51,358 bases of DNA from a virus: positions 1-51,358 of IMG/VR virus record IMGVR_UViG_3300036801_000054. One strand, written 5' to 3'. Of the stretch, positions 49,350 to 51,358 are shown in pieces (positions within the stretch are counted from its first letter, which is position 1; every line of letters begins with the position of its first letter). A program made the translations under genes and the position numbers. Under the pieces are notes generated by a model. It was given only the letters and a program-made list of their open reading frames with translations, was not told the origin of the DNA and did no database searches.

Positions 49350-49646
49350 TCAGTGCTTCTTGCCGCCGTGCTTGGAGGCTTCCCACGCCTTCCATGCGCT
49401 GACAGACGCGGCGAGGTCAGCCGGCGGACTGTAGCCCGCTGGCGGCGCAGTATTGCCCTGCACGAACGCGGCCTGAATCGTCCCCGGGCTCACCGTCGGG
49501 CAGATCACGTTGCAATTCGTTGTGGCGCCAGTCTGCTGCAAAACGTACTGGCATCCGGCCTCGTCGATGCTGGCGACAGTCGGCCCCGGGAATCCTTTGT
49601 GCGACTGCGTGTTCGCTTCGTGTGAAGGCTGATCGTGCTTGCTCAT
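49350..49646 (-). CDS. Hypothetical protein
   Basis: A 98-residue protein with SKHDQPSHEANTQSHKGFPG at the N-terminus, Ala/Thr/Pro-rich middle and Lys/His tail. GGAG precedes ATG 49646. Immediately downstream of the DpdA-like gene; unknown function. Confidence 0.68.
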   Translation of the reverse strand: MSKHDQPSHEANTQSHKGFPGPTVASIDEAGCQYVLQQTGATTNCNVICPTVSPGTIQAAFVQGNTAPPAGYSPPADLAASVSAWKAWEASKHGGKKH

Positions 49647-49672
49647 GTGGTGCTCCAATGTTTGTGGTGCGG

Positions 49673-50398
49673 TTAGACTGCGAACTCCGTTTGTTGCGGC
49701 ATGCGTTCGATCCATGACGCGAAGCGTTCGGCCTCGCGCCAGCAATTCCCATCGCGGCCATTCATCCGAGCTGCGTAGCTCCATGCCATGCTGTCGGCGG
49801 AATGGAGAAAATCTACGATTGTGGCTATTTGCAGCGAGGTTTTCTTGAGCCCGAAACCATGTAGGCGCAAGTCTGGCCGCTCGGCTTTGATCGCTTGCAA
49901 TACCGCAACAATCGCGCTCGGGTTGCCATTGCGCTTGCAGATCGAGCCGACGCCAACCCACATGCCGGGCTCTAGGCGCGCGCCGTACTGGCGAACGTGC
50001 GAAACGTACTCATCCGGCGCATAGCCTTGCAGAACCGGTAGCACATAGACTCCGACATTCTCCGCGATCAAGTCGTCGTACCGTTCAATCGTCAACCGCT
50101 GATGCTCTATGACCGTCAGCCCGGTCTTGGCGAGCATGTGCGGCTCGCACATATAGTCCTGCGCCACCGCAGCCAGCAGCCCTGGCGAGCGGGACCACCG
50201 GCGGATCTCTGCCGCGTACTCGCTGATCGGCGACGGATAGCCGCCGAACTTGGCGATAGTCGTGAACGCACCGGAGTCCATGATCCACTTGCCCTTGGCG
50301 CTGATGTCGGACCTTCGCGTACGCAAGCGATTGACGCTGATGAACGCGCGGCTGATCTGCTTGGCGTCGCTAGGCTGGTGCAGGCCGCAAAAAAACAT
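49673..50398 (-). CDS. DpdA-like DNA transglycosylase (TGT-related)
   Basis: A 241-residue protein related to tRNA-guanine transglycosylases and the phage DpdA enzymes that insert 7-deazaguanines into DNA. KWIMDSGAF at about 50-58 holds an Asp-Ser-Gly motif like the TGT substrate-binding Asp; YVLPVLQGY, VGVGSICKR and LHGFGLKK follow at the positions of further barrel motifs. The zinc-binding Cys set of bacterial TGT is absent, as in several DpdA families. The start is ATG 50398, overlapping the stop of the peptide upstream as TGATG; a longer start at 50494 would run through that peptide. No preQ0 synthesis genes were seen here, so the base would come from the host. Confidence 0.78.
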   Translation of the reverse strand: MFFCGLHQPSDAKQISRAFISVNRLRTRRSDISAKGKWIMDSGAFTTIAKFGGYPSPISEYAAEIRRWSRSPGLLAAVAQDYMCEPHMLAKTGLTVIEHQRLTIERYDDLIAENVGVYVLPVLQGYAPDEYVSHVRQYGARLEPGMWVGVGSICKRNGNPSAIVAVLQAIKAERPDLRLHGFGLKKTSLQIATIVDFLHSADSMAWSYAARMNGRDGNCWREAERFASWIERMPQQTEFAV

Positions 50399-50511
50399 CA
50401 CCGGGTTCGCTGCGCCTGCTGGTGGGCAACGACATAGGCGGCAATGCCGACATTTGCCGCAACGATCGCAAGCGCGACAGCCCACATGATCCAACCGAGC
50501 CTGCTCATCAT
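50398..50511 (-). CDS. 37-residue membrane peptide between fusion enzyme and DpdA-like gene
   Basis: Starts MMSRLGWIMWAVALAIVAAN with GAGAAGGAAG just upstream, one membrane span, and a stop overlapping the DpdA-like ATG. The strong ribosome site suggests that it is translated and couples translation to the next gene. Confidence 0.6.
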   Translation of the reverse strand: MMSRLGWIMWAVALAIVAANVGIAAYVVAHQQAQRTR

Positions 50512-50553
50512 GCTTCCTTCTCGTTCATTGCCGGGCGTGCGGACCGGCGCGCG

Positions 50554-51358
50554 TTATAGCCGGCCGATCGGCTGGTATAGGTCACCAATCTTCGATATGT
50601 CTCCCTTGTACGCGACGATGATCTTCTGCTCGCGCTTCGGGAACTTGCGCCGGTGCAGCGTTTTCTTCGCATGCGCTAGGCGCGTGAATTCTGATTCGAG
50701 ATATACGATCTTGTTGTAGACCGATAGCCCGTTATCCTTAAAGAAGAGTTCCGTCTCTGCTTCGGAGCAGTAGTAGGCGCCGCGTTTGTCGCGGCTGTCA
50801 CCGGTCATGACCACGAAAAAGCAATTGTCGTTTAGGTGCTCGATGGCCTTTTTGTAACCGATGAACAGCACATCGCGAAACTTCTCGTAGGTGTCCAGAG
50901 AGTTGATTTCCCCTGGCGGGGCCGTGCCGTCGTAGTCGACATACCGTTCCACTTTGTAGTACGGCGGGCAGGTGAATATCAGGTCGAACATGCCGTCAGG
51001 CGCATAGGTGGAGCTGTCCGCGTTCACCCATTTGACCGCGCCGAACTCGCCGCAAATCTTATTGTTCGCATCGCACTGATTCTTCCGTATCTCGCTGGCG
51101 ACGTACTCATACCCGCACGCGCCCGAGATGTAGCCAAATTGGACGCCACCACCGAACGGGTTATAGACCCGCCGTCCAGTCTTCGGCATGAAGAACCGCG
51201 CGATAACCTCGCACGCGACCGGGTCTAGGACGGAAGCATTGCCATTGTGCGCCCGGCCCTCCTCCTTGCCTTTCTTCGTCGGGTCTTTGGTCACGACGTT
51301 TGCCATGCCTTGCTCGCCCTGCCAGCAACCTTCGCGCGTCGCGAAGGCGGGATTCGCG
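50554..51358 (-). CDS. Radical-SAM-like / GNAT-like / DNA methyltransferase fusion, C-terminal methyltransferase part
   Basis: C-terminal portion of the protein starting at 1593; bases 51232-51358 duplicate 1-127. Residues about 535-756 of the joined protein form a class I SAM-dependent DNA methyltransferase: NPFGGG at 555-560 is motif I-like, and FTCPPYY at 617-623 matches the catalytic (S/D/T)PPY-type motif IV of amino-methyltransferases acting on adenine N6 or cytosine N4. The end is a lysine/arginine-rich segment. An internal ATG at 51306 (equivalent to 75) could give a free-standing methyltransferase of 250 residues, but the frame is open far upstream and no ribosome binding site stands out there. 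The target base and sequence cannot be read from this. Encoded just upstream of a small membrane peptide and the DpdA-like gene. Confidence 0.75.
   Translation of the reverse strand, partial: ANPAFATREGCWQGEQGMANVVTKDPTKKGKEEGRAHNGNASVLDPVACEVIARFFMPKTGRRVYNPFGGGVQFGYISGACGYEYVASEIRKNQCDANNKICGEFGAVKWVNADSSTYAPDGMFDLIFTCPPYYKVERYVDYDGTAPPGEINSLDTYEKFRDVLFIGYKKAIEHLNDNCFFVVMTGDSRDKRGAYYCSEAETELFFKDNGLSVYNKIVYLESEFTRLAHAKKTLHRRKFPKREQKIIVAYKGDISKIGDLYQPIGRL
51232..51358. repeat. Terminal direct repeat, right copy
   Basis: Exact second copy of bases 1-127. Joining the two copies restores one uninterrupted reverse-strand frame from 1593 through 1/51231 to 50554. Confidence 0.95.

Noticed and set aside
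1-51358. Integrase, attachment site or CI-type repressor indicating a temperate phage
   Set aside because: No tyrosine or serine recombinase motifs and no long repressor gene were found on either strand; lifestyle stays open.

Overview
The window is a complete circularly closed genome of a tailed siphovirus-like phage (Caudoviricetes). Bases 1-127 are repeated exactly at 51232-51358, so the unique genome is about 51,231 bp and the contig was cut inside a gene. The DNA is GC-rich and almost fully coding, with ATGA/GTGA stop-start overlaps throughout. The head and tail genes resemble the lambda/HK97 style: a GpA-type large terminase, a lambda-type portal, an S78 protease fused to an HK97-fold capsid, a tail tube, frameshifted tail chaperones and a 1491-residue tape measure. 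A lambda-R-type endolysin with an inner-membrane and an outer-membrane lipoprotein spanin points to a Gram-negative host, probably a high-GC proteobacterium. No integrase, no CI-type repressor, no tRNA, no CRISPR array and no insertion sequence was recognised.

Layout: almost all genes fall into two divergent transcription units that leave one control region at about 7187-7321. This region carries a perfect 9-bp inverted repeat (GTCAATAGG / CCTATTGAC) whose halves overlap the -35 boxes of two back-to-back promoters. A Cro-like protein (7322-7513) is the first rightward gene and probably autoregulates. The leftward unit (7186 down to 1, then across the junction to 46959) holds tiny membrane peptides, small zinc-binding and hypothetical phage proteins, a YqaJ-type exonuclease and a RecT-type annealing protein, then the most unusual locus of the window. 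That locus is a 756-residue protein with radical-SAM-like, acetyltransferase-like and DNA-methyltransferase-like parts (start 1593, end 50554 across the junction), a small membrane peptide and a DpdA-like DNA transglycosylase (50398-49673). These could together make a hypermodified base in phage DNA. A Lar-like protein and further small genes complete the unit, which ends at a cut-short DUF4326-like gene.

The rightward unit begins with Cro-like, VRR-NUC nuclease, small membrane proteins and a replication initiator-like gene that carries two 17-bp direct repeats (candidate origin). It continues with zinc-finger proteins, an HNH-like protein and the terminase genes (11158-14137), then head-completion genes and the portal (17319-19229). 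An adhesin/fibre-like block (19226-25111) lies between portal and capsid, which is unusual. The protease-capsid fusion is followed by a methyltransferase-glycosyltransferase fusion and a TylF-like methyltransferase, then connectors, tail tube, chaperones, tape measure, tail-tip proteins and fibres with duplicated N-termini. The unit ends with the lysis block (42268-46925): endolysin, a papain-like protease, several holin candidates and a spanin pair.

Functions given here are read from sequence motifs and gene order; no database search was run.
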